Assembly: GCA_021776135.1 (NCBI GenBank)
Contig: JAJFGL010000027.1
Span: 1 to 63,876 of the forward strand
Origin: Kiloniellaceae bacterium
GTDB lineage: Bacteria > Pseudomonadota > Alphaproteobacteria > Kiloniellales > J153
DNA length: 63,876 nt
Direction of reading: 5' to 3'
Position numbers and translations under genes: made by a program. Below the pieces are notes generated by a model that worked only from the letters and a program-made list of their open reading frames with translations, made no database searches and was not told the DNA's origin. This document shows positions 35,486 to 44,466 of this stretch, in pieces (within the stretch, counting starts at the first letter, position 1; each line of letters starts with the position of its first letter).

Positions 35486-36895
35486 TCAGGACGAGTAATA
35501 CATCTGAAACTCGATCGGATGCGGGGCTTGCTCGAAGCGGGAGATTTCCTCCCATTTCAGATCCAGGTAGGCGTGGATCTGGTCCTTGTTGAAAACATCG
35601 CCGGCGAGCAGGAATTCGTGATCCTCGACCAAGGCATTGGCCGCCTCGCGCAGGGAGCCGGCGACCGTGGGCACGTCTTTCAGTTCCTCCGGCGGCAGGT
35701 CGTAGAGATTCTTGTCGATCGGATCGCCTGGATGTATCCGGTTTCGGATACCGTCGATGCCGGCCATGAGCATGGCGGCGAAGGCCAGGTAGGGATTGGC
35801 GGTCGCGTCCGGGAAACGAACCTCGACCCGCTTCGCCTTGGGGCCGGCGCCGTAGGGAATCCGGCAAGAGGCCGAGCGGTTGCGGCCTGAATAGGCCAGG
35901 AGAACCGGGGCCTCGAAGCCCGGAACCAAGCGCTTGTAGCTGTTGGTGGAGGGGTTGGTGAAGGCGTTGAGCGCGCGCGCGTGCTTGATAATACCGCCGA
36001 TGTAATAGAGGGCGGTTTCGGACAGCCCGGCATAACCGTCGCCGGCGAACAGGGGTTTGCCGTCCTTCCAGATCGACTGGTGAACGTGCATCCCCGAACC
36101 GTTGTCGTTGTGAACCGGCTTGGGCATGAAGGTCGCCGTCTTGCCGTAGTTATGGGCGACGTTGTGCACCACGTACTTGTAAATCTGCATGTTGTCGGCG
36201 GTGCGCACGAGAGTATCGAAGACGATACCTAGTTCATGCTGAGACGGGGCCACTTCATGGTGATGCTTTTCCACGTTCAGGCCCATTTCGGCCATGACCG
36301 TGGTCATCTCCGCGCGCAGGTCGGTACCGGCGTCGACCGGCGGCACAGGGAAGTAGCCGCCCTTGGCCTGGGGCCGGTGCCCGGTATTGCCACTTTCCAT
36401 CTTCTCGCCCGACATATAGGGGCCTTCCTCGTCGGAAAGATGGAAGTAGGAATGGTTCTGCTCGACCTTGAAACGCACGTCGTCGAAGACGAAGAATTCG
36501 GCCTCGGGGCCCATGTTGACGGTGTCGCCGACGCCGGAGGCCATAATATAGGCTTCGGCCTTCTTGGCGGTCGAGCGCGGATCGCGGTCATAGGGCTGGC
36601 CGGTGGCCGGCTCGGTGACGTCGCAAAACAGGATCAGCTGCGGCTGGGCCGCGAAGGGGTCCATCACCGCGGTCGAGAGGTCGGGCACCAGGGTCATGTC
36701 CGATTCGTTGATCGCCTTCCAGCCGGCGATCGAGGAGCCGTCGAACATGATGCCTTCAGTGAGTTCGTCCTCGCCCACGGCCTGGGCCGCCATGGCTAGG
36801 TGCTGCCATTTGCCGCGCGGATCCGTGAAGCGGTAATCGATGTACTTGACGTCGTTTTCCTTGATCTGTTCGAGAATTGTTTTTGCGTCGGCCAT
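35486..36895 (-). CDS. glnA: Glutamine synthetase, type I
   Basis: The enzyme makes glutamine from glutamate, ammonia and ATP. The 469-residue length is that of the GSI dodecamer. Family stretches are [51 protein letters not shown] and [11 protein letters not shown]. The adenylylation tyrosine lies in [10 protein letters not shown], so activity is likely under GlnE control. It is downstream of glnB in the same direction, with 57 bases between them, the common alphaproteobacterial glnBA pair. Confidence 0.97.
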   Translation of the reverse strand: MADAKTILEQIKENDVKYIDYRFTDPRGKWQHLAMAAQAVGEDELTEGIMFDGSSIAGWKAINESDMTLVPDLSTAVMDPFAAQPQLILFCDVTEPATGQPYDRDPRSTAKKAEAYIMASGVGDTVNMGPEAEFFVFDDVRFKVEQNHSYFHLSDEEGPYMSGEKMESGNTGHRPQAKGGYFPVPPVDAGTDLRAEMTTVMAEMGLNVEKHHHEVAPSQHELGIVFDTLVRTADNMQIYKYVVHNVAHNYGKTATFMPKPVHNDNGSGMHVHQSIWKDGKPLFAGDGYAGLSETALYYIGGIIKHARALNAFTNPSTNSYKRLVPGFEAPVLLAYSGRNRSASCRIPYGAGPKAKRVEVRFPDATANPYLAFAAMLMAGIDGIRNRIHPGDPIDKNLYDLPPEELKDVPTVAGSLREAANALVEDHEFLLAGDVFNKDQIHAYLDLKWEEISRFEQAPHPIEFQMYYSS

Positions 36896-36952
36896 TGTTA
36901 GTATTTCCTATTTTGGGGTTGTGTGTTGGATGCCTTTGACGGTCCCTGGGGA

Positions 36953-37453
<501 letters not shown>

Positions 37454-37509
37454 TTAAACTTGTGGATGTGCCTAATTATTGGGCAATAGCCTAAGTTTTC
37501 ACCAAGCCT

Positions 37510-38715
37510 TCAGGCGCTTTTCCGCGCCGCGAGCCAGGCGCCCATGCGCTCGATGGCGGTGCGGATATTGTCGATCGAGTTGGCGTAGGACAGGCGCAGA
37601 TAGCCCTCGCCGTGGCGGCCGAAACTGGTTCCGGCGATGGTCGCGACCCCGGCCTCTTCCAGCAAGCCGGTTTCCATCTCCTTGGCCGCGATGCCGGTCT
37701 TGGAGATATTAGGAAAGGCGTAGAAAGCGCCGCCGGGCTCGATGCAGGACAGGTCTGGGATGGCGTTCAATTCCTCGACCACGATCCGGCGCCGGGCGTC
37801 GAAGGCGGCGACCATCTCGCGGACCCGGTCTTGCGGTCCTTCAAGGGCGGCGATGCCGGCGAACTGGGCCGGGGCGTTGACGCAGGAATGGCAATTGATC
37901 GCCAGGCGGGTCGCGCTCTCGATCAAGCTCTTGGGCCAGACGGCATAGCCCAGGCGCCAGCCGGTCATGGCGTAGGTCTTGCTCCAACCGTCGAGCAGGA
38001 TGACCCGGTCGCGCAAATCCGGGTACTGAAGCAGGCTGGCGTGCTCGCGCCCGTCGTAGAGCATCTGGCCGTAGATTTCGTCGGATAGGATGGCGACGCC
38101 GGGATGCTTGGCCAGGCCGGCGGCGAGCTTGTCCACCTCGGCTCGGGGCGTGACGCCGCCGGTCGGGTTGGCCGGGCTGTTAAGGATAATCAAACGGGTC
38201 TTGGGGGTTATTCGGGCGAGCACGTCCGCGGCCGAAAAGGCGAAGCCGTTTTCCTCCAAAAGCGGGATTGGCACCGGGGTCGCGCCGCTGAAGGCGATGA
38301 CCGACTCGTAGATGGGAAAACCCGGATTGGGATACATGATCTCGGCCCCGGCCTCGCCGAACATCAGGACCGCGAAGAACATGGTCACCTTACCGCCGGG
38401 GACCGCCAGGACCAGGCCGGGATCGACCTCGGCCCCGAGACGCCGGTGCAAATCGGCGGCGACCGCTTCGCGCAACTCTGGAATGCCGCCCGCCGGGGTA
38501 TAGCCGTGGTGGCCATCGCGCAGGGCCTTGACCGCGGCTTCGACGATATGATCCGGGGTTTGAAAATCCGGCTGGCCGATGCCCAGATTGATGACCGAAC
38601 GGCCCGCCGCTTCCAGGGCCTTGGCCCGGGCCAAAACCTCGAACGCGCTCTCGGTGCCGATCCGCCCGATGGCCTTGGCGGGGGTCAGGGCGCTGGGGGC
38701 CATGCTAGGTGCCAT
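37510..38715 (-). CDS. Class I/II aminotransferase (PLP-dependent)
   Basis: The 401-residue protein belongs to the aspartate aminotransferase-like fold type I group. The PLP lysine is in LDGWSKTYAMTGWRLGY, and INLGIGQPDFQTPDH and ILNSPANPTGG are typical. The substrate binder near the C-terminus is GEGYLRLSYANSIDNI. The ATG at 38715 has AAGGA seven bases before it; another ATG lies at 38703, and a longer frame goes to 38793. It could act on aspartate, alanine or aromatic amino acids, which I cannot decide. It is divergent from the tRNA-His gene. Confidence 0.88.
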   Translation of the reverse strand: MAPSMAPSALTPAKAIGRIGTESAFEVLARAKALEAAGRSVINLGIGQPDFQTPDHIVEAAVKALRDGHHGYTPAGGIPELREAVAADLHRRLGAEVDPGLVLAVPGGKVTMFFAVLMFGEAGAEIMYPNPGFPIYESVIAFSGATPVPIPLLEENGFAFSAADVLARITPKTRLIILNSPANPTGGVTPRAEVDKLAAGLAKHPGVAILSDEIYGQMLYDGREHASLLQYPDLRDRVILLDGWSKTYAMTGWRLGYAVWPKSLIESATRLAINCHSCVNAPAQFAGIAALEGPQDRVREMVAAFDARRRIVVEELNAIPDLSCIEPGGAFYAFPNISKTGIAAKEMETGLLEEAGVATIAGTSFGRHGEGYLRLSYANSIDNIRTAIERMGAWLAARKSA

Positions 38716-38772
38716 GCTAGTATCCTTCGTGGCGGTTTCAGGTATAAGCCGCGCGCTTGACGAGTCCAGTGC

Positions 38773-38790
38773 CCGGTGTTTTAACACCGG
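38773..38790. repeat. Perfect inverted repeat upstream of tRNA-His
   Basis: CCGGTGTT (38773-38780) and AACACCGG (38783-38790) pair perfectly with only 2 bases between them, in the divergent gap between the aminotransferase and tRNA-His. A short perfect palindrome in this position may be an operator for either gene. No function is visible. Confidence 0.6.
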
Positions 38791-38814
38791 CACTTGATCG
38801 TGACGAGCATCGAT

Positions 38815-38892
38815 GGTGGCTGTAGCTCAGTTGGTTAGAGCATCGGTTTGTGGTACCGAGGGTCGGGGGTTCAAGTCCCCTCAGCCACCCCA
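38815..38892 (+). tRNA. tRNA-His (GTG), with encoded CCA
   Basis: The cloverleaf is complete. The acceptor stem GTGGCTG/CAGCCAC has the extra G(-1) at 38815 paired with C73, which is diagnostic for tRNA-His. The D arm GCTCAGTTGG, anticodon loop with GTG and T arm GGTTCAAGTCC are intact. The CCA end is encoded (38890-38892). Confidence 0.97.
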
Positions 38893-38996
38893 TTTCTCCA
38901 ACAATACGCCATAAATCCCGGACAAGATTTCGGCGGCAAGATGGCGCATAGTGGGTTATGGTCCCTGATTCGCAAATAGCACGGCGTAGTATTCCC

Positions 38997-40277
38997 ATGA
39001 ATATAAGACTGTCTGTGGCGTTTTTTTCGTGTCTGATTCTGAGCGCGGCTCTGCTTTTCGGCCCCGGATTGGCGCGGGCGCAAGATTACGGCGCCGGCAT
39101 GGCCGCCTTCGATGCCGGTGATTTCGAGCGCGCGGTCAGGATCTGGAACCCCCTGGCCTTGGCCGGCGACGCGACCGCCCAGTATAGCCTGGGCAAGATC
39201 TACGAGACCGGGAACATAGACCTTGAGCGCGATTATGGGCGCGCGGTCGAGTGGTATCGCCTGGCGGCGGCGCAGGGCGTGGCGGCGGCGCAAAACAACC
39301 TGGGCCTGATGTATGCGCAAGGCCGCGGCGTTGCCCGCGACGCCGGCCGGGCGGCGGAGTTATGGAGCGCGGCGTCCAAACAGAACCATGCCATGGCGCA
39401 GTTCAATCTCGGCTTGGCGTATTTTCGTGGCGAAGGGCTCGCCGAGAATAAGCAAGAGGCCGAATCGCGGTTCCGCCAGGCGGCGGAACTCGGCCTCGCC
39501 GAGGCGCAGTATGCCCTGGGACAGGTCCGGCTTCATGGCCTGACCGCCGAGGCCGACCGGGGCGAGGCGCTCGCCTGGTATCAGCTTGCCGCCGCCCAGG
39601 GGCACTCGAAAGCCAGGGACCAGGCTAAAATCCTGCGCGACGATGGGGTGAAACCGCAGCTGGATGTTGCCCTCGACACGCCAAAAAGCACGGCCCCCGC
39701 CGCACCCGCGAAGACCCAAGGCGCGCCAGCGCCCTCTAATCAACAGGCCGCGCCAGCGCCCGCTAAACAACAGACCGCGCAAGCGCCATCCAAACAACTG
39801 GCCGCGCCAGCGCCAGAACAACAAAATACGACGGCCGCGGAACCGGCGGTAAAGACGGCGAAAACCGACCCATCCCCTAAACCGGCAATGGCAAGCGCGA
39901 AACCGGAAAAGCCGGTCGAGCCCGCGTCCAAGACGTCGGCGGCGCCGCCCACGCCCGCTCCGCAAATCAAGACCCAGATCGCGCGCGCCGGGACCGGGGC
40001 GGTGCCTAGCGGCGCCGGCGGCAAGGTGAAGGCGTGGCTGTACTCGGCCGATAGCGAAGGCGAGGCGGTTCTCTTTCTACGCCGCATGGAGAATCGCTTG
40101 GCGCCGCTTCTGGCCGGAATCGACAGCGCCGTCGCGCCTGTGCGCTTCAGCGGCGGCAAGGTTTTTTACCGCGTGGTCGCCGGCGGCTTCAACACCTGGG
40201 GCGATGGGAAATCTTGGTGCGATCGGGTGACGTCCAGGGAACCGGATACCTTTTGCAAGGTCTTGCCAACACCATGA
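38997..40277 (+). CDS. Secreted Sel1-repeat protein with C-terminal SPOR-like domain
   Basis: The 426-residue protein has a signal peptide (FFSCLILSAALLFGPGLARA) and about five Sel1 units (for example AVEWYRLAAAQGVAAAQNNLGLMYAQG). A long Pro/Ala/Gln/Lys-rich linker follows (residues about 230-340), and then a C-terminal segment resembling SPOR (KVKAWLYSADSEGEAVLFLRRM and YRVVAGGFNTWGDGKSWCDRV). SPOR domains bind denuded peptidoglycan, so it may act at the cell wall or septum. The ATG at 38997 begins the signal peptide. The stop overlaps the next start (ATGA). Confidence 0.83.
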   Translation: MNIRLSVAFFSCLILSAALLFGPGLARAQDYGAGMAAFDAGDFERAVRIWNPLALAGDATAQYSLGKIYETGNIDLERDYGRAVEWYRLAAAQGVAAAQNNLGLMYAQGRGVARDAGRAAELWSAASKQNHAMAQFNLGLAYFRGEGLAENKQEAESRFRQAAELGLAEAQYALGQVRLHGLTAEADRGEALAWYQLAAAQGHSKARDQAKILRDDGVKPQLDVALDTPKSTAPAAPAKTQGAPAPSNQQAAPAPAKQQTAQAPSKQLAAPAPEQQNTTAAEPAVKTAKTDPSPKPAMASAKPEKPVEPASKTSAAPPTPAPQIKTQIARAGTGAVPSGAGGKVKAWLYSADSEGEAVLFLRRMENRLAPLLAGIDSAVAPVRFSGGKVFYRVVAGGFNTWGDGKSWCDRVTSREPDTFCKVLPTP

Positions 40278-41041
40278 GCGCTAAACAGTCCTTCAAGGAC
40301 CGCCTGGCGCCGGGCCGGGCCCGCTTCGGCTGCTGGCTTCATATGTTTAGCCCGATCGCCGCAGAAGTGGTCGCCCAAGCCGGCTACGATTGCGTTCTCA
40401 TCGACCTGGAGCACGGGCCGGGCTGGTACCAGGACATGATCCCCTTGATCCACGCCATTCAGGGCCGGGACTGCGCGACCCTGGTGCGGGTGCCCTCGAA
40501 CGACCCGGTGGCCATGAAGAAGGTTCTGGATATCGGGGTCGCCGGGGTCATGGTGCCGGCCGTCGATACGGTGGAACATGCAGAAGCGGCGGTGGCCGCC
40601 TGCCGCTATCCGCCCAAGGGGATGAGGGGCATGGCGATCGGTATCGCCCGGGCCGCGGACTACGGCGCCCGCGCCGAGGACTACCTCGCCGGGGCCGACA
40701 GCGCCCTCCTGGTCATGTGCCAGATCGAAAGCGCCGAGGCGGTGGCCAATGTGCACGGGATCGCCGCTGTCGAGGGCGTCGATATGCTGTTTATCGGACC
40801 CTACGATCTATCGGCGAGCCTGGGATATCCGGGCGAGCCCGACCGCCCCGAGGTCCGCGCCGCCATCGCCAAGATCGAAGCGGCGGTGAAGTCGGCCGGT
40901 AAGATGCTCGGCACCATACCGACCCCGGGACATAGCGCGGCCGACTTGGCGAAAGCAGGCTACGCGCTGGTGATCGCCGATTCCGACGTGCTCTTATTGC
41001 GCGACGCGGCGCGGTCCAGCCTCGCGGCGTTAACCGCCTGA
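40274..41041 (+). CDS. HpcH/HpaI family aldolase/citrate lyase-like protein
   Basis: These are class II, metal-dependent aldolases that cleave 2-keto-3-deoxy acids or 4-hydroxy-2-oxo acids to pyruvate and an aldehyde. The 255-residue protein has CVLIDLEHGPGWYQDMIPLIHA and the metal ligands Glu and Asp in MCQIESAEAV and MLFIGPYDLSASLG. It starts at an ATGA overlap with the Sel1/SPOR gene. The last 12 bases overlap the convergent secreted-protein gene. The substrate is unknown. Confidence 0.88.
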   Translation: MSAKQSFKDRLAPGRARFGCWLHMFSPIAAEVVAQAGYDCVLIDLEHGPGWYQDMIPLIHAIQGRDCATLVRVPSNDPVAMKKVLDIGVAGVMVPAVDTVEHAEAAVAACRYPPKGMRGMAIGIARAADYGARAEDYLAGADSALLVMCQIESAEAVANVHGIAAVEGVDMLFIGPYDLSASLGYPGEPDRPEVRAAIAKIEAAVKSAGKMLGTIPTPGHSAADLAKAGYALVIADSDVLLLRDAARSSLAALTA

Positions 41042-41530
41042 AACCAGCTCGCCTTCAAGGATGAAGCGGCGGGCCTTGGGGCCGGCGGGTTTGATTTGCA
41101 GGGCGCCCGCTCCCTTCATGCCGTCGTATTGTCCGGTGCCGCCAACCAACTCCCAGAATCCGTAATCGATCAGCTTGGGTTTGCCGCCTTGGCCGGGCAC
41201 GAAAATGGCGCGGACCAGCCACTTCACATAGGCCTTGCCGCCCTTGGCATCGGTGATTTCCAGATATCCGCGCGGGTCGCCGGCGACGCCTGGGATTATG
41301 TCGTGCATGCCGTATTCCGTGACCGCGGCGCCGCTGAAGGGGCCGCTGCCTTCAGCCTTGCCCTCGCGCCGGACAAAGAGGACGAAATGCTTCGATCCGT
41401 CCTCGAAATTCAGGCGCATTTGCTCCATGGGGATCAGGACCGCTTCGACCTTCATGGGCTCAGCCCGCGCGGCCGCCAGTCCAAGCCCCAGTACGAGCAT
41501 CGCGCCAAGCGTGATTTTTACGAGTTTCAT
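41030..41530 (-). CDS. Secreted protein of unknown function
   Basis: The 166-residue protein has a signal peptide (MKLVKITLGAMLVLGLGLAAARA) and a small mature domain with no motif I recognise (KVEAVLIPMEQMRLNFEDGSKHFVLFVRREGKAEG, YGFWELVGGTGQYDGMKGAG). The ATG at 41530 has GGGAG six bases upstream. It ends by overlapping the aldolase gene by 12 bases and is divergent from the NAD(P)HX repair gene. Confidence 0.75.
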   Translation of the reverse strand: MKLVKITLGAMLVLGLGLAAARAEPMKVEAVLIPMEQMRLNFEDGSKHFVLFVRREGKAEGSGPFSGAAVTEYGMHDIIPGVAGDPRGYLEITDAKGGKAYVKWLVRAIFVPGQGGKPKLIDYGFWELVGGTGQYDGMKGAGALQIKPAGPKARRFILEGELVSGG

Positions 41531-41636
41531 GCCATCTCCCTTGGGTTCTGTTTTCTTGCCTTCGCTAATATTCACGCATAGCGCGCCCTTGCCCAAAAGT
41601 GATGTCACTTTGGCGTGATCGAATTAGGATGATCCC

Positions 41637-43118
41637 ATGCAGACCAAGGAGTCCTTAGCCGTCCTGAGCACCGGGGAGATGGGCCGGGCGGATGCCGCCG
41701 CCGTGGCCGGGGGTATCCCCGGCGCCGTGCTTATGGAAAACGCCGGCCGCGCGGCCGCCACGGCGATCCTGGCCCGCTTCGCGCCTGGGCCGGCGCTGGT
41801 GCTCTGCGGTCCGGGCAATAATGGGGGCGACGGTTTCGTGGCCGCCCGACATTTGCGGGAGGCCGGCTGGCCGGTTCGTCTGGCGCTCCTGGGAGCGCTG
41901 GAAAATCTCAAGGGCGACGCCGCCCATCACGCCAAACTGTGGCAAGGGCCGGTTGAGGCCCTGACCCTGGACGGGATTCCGGCCTTGCTTCAAGGCGTTG
42001 AGCTGATCGTCGATGCCCTTTTCGGCGCCGGTCTCGACCGGCCGCTTGAAGGCGCCGCGCGGGCGGCGGTTGCGGCGGTGGAGGCGGTGCCGGTGCCGCT
42101 GGTTGCGCTCGATGTCCCAAGCGGCCTGTCCGGTGATAGCGGCGCGGTGCTGGGGAACGCCGCTTTCGAGGCCGCGCTGACCCTGACCTTCTTTCGCAAA
42201 AAACCCGGCCACCTTCTTCTGCCTGGACGATCCTTATGCGGTGAGCTCGTGGTCGCGGATATCGGCATACCGGACGGCGTTCTGTCCGGGATCGCGCCGG
42301 CGTGCTTCGAGAACGCGCCGCCCTTGTGGCTTGACGGTTATCCCTGGCGCGGGCCTGCCAGCCATAAATACGATTTCGGCCAGGCGCTGGTCCTGGGCGG
42401 GGGAGTCATGACCGGGGCCGGGCGCTTGGCGGCCAGGGCGGCGCTGCGGGTTGGGGCCGGGCTGGTCAGTGTGGCCTGCCCGCGCGCGGCGGTGGCGATC
42501 TATGCCCAGTCTTGCGCCAGTCTGATCGTCGCGCCCGCCGATACCGGCGCGGAATACGCGGCGCTTTTGGCCGATTCCAGGCGCAACGCGGTCCTGATCG
42601 GCCCCGGCCTGGGGTGCGGCGAAACCAGCCGGGAGCGGGTCTTGGCGACCCTGGGGGCCGGAAAGGCGGTGGTTCTGGATGCCGATGCCCTAACCTCATT
42701 CCAGGACCGGCCCGCTGACCTGTTCGGCGCCATCGTGGGGTCCTGCGTGCTGACCCCGCACGAAGGCGAATTCGCCCGCCTGTTCCCGAATATCCCAGGC
42801 TGCAAGGTTCAGCGGGCCAGGGCCGCCGCGGCGCTGAGCGGCGCCGTGGTGCTTCTGAAAGGCGGCGATACGGTCATCGCCGGCCCTGACGGACGGGCTG
42901 CGATTACGGGGAACGCCCCCCCGGCCCTGGCGACTGCCGGGGCGGGCGACGTTCTGGCCGGCTTGATCGTGGGACTCATGGCGCAAGGGCTGGAGGGTTT
43001 CGAGGCCGCCTGCGCCGCCGCCTGGTTGCATGGGGAGGCCGGGGCCGCCCTGGGGCCGGGCCTGATCGCCGACGACCTGCCGGAGGCCCTGCCTCGGGTT
43101 TTGGCGGGTTTGCGTTAA
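41637..43118 (+). CDS. nnr: Bifunctional NAD(P)H-hydrate epimerase / ADP-dependent NAD(P)H-hydrate dehydratase
   Basis: The enzyme repairs hydrated, damaged NADH and NADPH. The N-terminal half is the YjeF_N epimerase domain (GPGNNGGDGFVAARHLREAG). The C-terminal half is the carbohydrate-kinase-like dehydratase (RNAVLIGPGLGCGE, LTPHEGEFARLF, ATAGAGDVLAGLIVGLMAQG). The 493 residues form an intact fused protein. AGGAT lies seven bases before the ATG. Confidence 0.93.
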   Translation: MQTKESLAVLSTGEMGRADAAAVAGGIPGAVLMENAGRAAATAILARFAPGPALVLCGPGNNGGDGFVAARHLREAGWPVRLALLGALENLKGDAAHHAKLWQGPVEALTLDGIPALLQGVELIVDALFGAGLDRPLEGAARAAVAAVEAVPVPLVALDVPSGLSGDSGAVLGNAAFEAALTLTFFRKKPGHLLLPGRSLCGELVVADIGIPDGVLSGIAPACFENAPPLWLDGYPWRGPASHKYDFGQALVLGGGVMTGAGRLAARAALRVGAGLVSVACPRAAVAIYAQSCASLIVAPADTGAEYAALLADSRRNAVLIGPGLGCGETSRERVLATLGAGKAVVLDADALTSFQDRPADLFGAIVGSCVLTPHEGEFARLFPNIPGCKVQRARAAAALSGAVVLLKGGDTVIAGPDGRAAITGNAPPALATAGAGDVLAGLIVGLMAQGLEGFEAACAAAWLHGEAGAALGPGLIADDLPEALPRVLAGLR

Positions 43119-43264
43119 TTCAAAAGTTGTAGATTATTACTTTAACACCCTCATAAGGTTACGAGATAATTTAACCTGGCTTTAAGTGCGATACGCCATA
43201 ATTCGACCCTAGGAGTAAAGCTATCCAGACCGCAGGAAGCGGATCGCGGCGAAAGGTATTCAGG

Positions 43265-43528
43265 ATGTTCGCGCTACAAGTCGATAAATGGTTCAAAAAC
43301 GGCGCCCGTCCCAACGAGGTAAAAGTTGGGGCCGAATTCCGTAAGGAACGCCGGGGCAACGTGATCGAAATCGCCAAGGTTTTGGAGATCGTGCCCGATC
43401 CCATGGGCGTGCCTCATGTCCACTACAAAGTGTCGATCCAAAGCTCACACCACGAGTGCTTCGAGGAGCAGCGGACCCTTGGCCTCGACAGTTTCGCGGA
43501 GCGTTTCGGCAAGGCCCTGGCCTGCTAG
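43265..43528 (+). CDS. Small hypothetical protein
   Basis: The 87-residue protein starts MFALQVDKWFKNGARPNEVKVGAEFRKERRGNVIEIAKVLE, with AAAGG before the ATG. It looks like a small beta-rich cytosolic protein; a cysteine lies in HHECFEEQRT and another at the C-terminus. I recognise no family. It is convergent with the dienelactone hydrolase gene, 24 bases apart. Its coding status rests on a good ribosome binding site and unbroken coding-like composition. Confidence 0.7.
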   Translation: MFALQVDKWFKNGARPNEVKVGAEFRKERRGNVIEIAKVLEIVPDPMGVPHVHYKVSIQSSHHECFEEQRTLGLDSFAERFGKALAC

Positions 43529-43552
43529 GCTCCGCTTCTAGCGTTCATTTTC

Positions 43553-44305
43553 TCAATCGCTTCTCAATCGCCGTTCGAAGAGCGCGAACAGGCGTTCCCA
43601 GTGCCGTTCTGCGGCCGCTTTATTATAGGCCGGGCGCTGGGGGAAGGCGAAGCCGTGATCTGTGTCCGGGTAAATCTCGATCCGGTGATCGGTTCCCGCG
43701 CCGGTCAAAATTTCGGGCAGGGCATCGACCACGGATTGCGGTACGTGAACGTCTTGCGACGCGAAAGCCAGATAGACTTCGCCGGTTATCTCGCCGGCTT
43801 TCAGATGGGGCGAATCTCCGGCATCGGTGACGATTCCGACGCCGTAGTAGGAGGCGATGGCGGCAAAGTCGCCGGGGTAGGCGGCGGCGGCCGACATCAC
43901 GAACCTTCCCGACATGCAGTACCCGACACAGCCCAAGGGACCGGCGGCGGCCTGATCCTCGCCGCGCACGGCGTCCAACAACGGCCGCGTATCGGCGACA
44001 ATATCGGCATTGCTTAGCGAGTTCATGATGTTGTGCATCTTCTTGTATTCGCCCTCATCGCTGCGGATGCGGTTCAAGTCGAAGCCGTACTCGCCTTCGC
44101 GGCCCCGGCGGTAATACAGATTGGGCAGCAAGACGAAGTAGCCCACGGTGCCGATGCGCCGGGCCATGTCCCGCAATTCCTCGCGTATGCCGGGGGCGTC
44201 CATATACATGACGACGACCGGGAAGGGACCGTCTTCTTCCGGATGGCAGATAAAGGTGTCCATGGTCCCATCCGCGGTCTGGATGGCGATTTCGCGTTCC
44301 CGCAT
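43553..44305 (-). CDS. Dienelactone hydrolase family protein
   Basis: The 250-residue alpha/beta hydrolase has the DLH-type nucleophile cysteine in GYCMSGRFVM, the Asp in FASQDVHVP and the His in YPDTDHGFAFPQRP. The start ATG at 44305 follows GGAGAATGG; a longer frame goes to 44404. Family members hydrolyse dienelactones, but many have other ester substrates. It is divergent from the transketolase-like gene. Confidence 0.87.
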   Translation of the reverse strand: MREREIAIQTADGTMDTFICHPEEDGPFPVVVMYMDAPGIREELRDMARRIGTVGYFVLLPNLYYRRGREGEYGFDLNRIRSDEGEYKKMHNIMNSLSNADIVADTRPLLDAVRGEDQAAAGPLGCVGYCMSGRFVMSAAAAYPGDFAAIASYYGVGIVTDAGDSPHLKAGEITGEVYLAFASQDVHVPQSVVDALPEILTGAGTDHRIEIYPDTDHGFAFPQRPAYNKAAAERHWERLFALFERRLRSD

Positions 44306-44466
44306 TTTCCATTCTCCTACAAGCGCGGCGATTTTAGCGGCGGGCGGGAAGCTTACCCGGAACCCTAATGGGGTTCCAGGCGGGTCTTCGGCGGGCGGCG
44401 TCACCGGGCTTGAGCGCGCTTCGTTTCTTGGCGATCATGCGGTCGATTTCGAGGAGAGTCGAAACC

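Noticed and set aside
35332-35592. An 86-codon plus-strand frame at the glnA end
   Set aside because: It runs through the terminator and into glnA antisense, has no ribosome binding site and shows no protein pattern.
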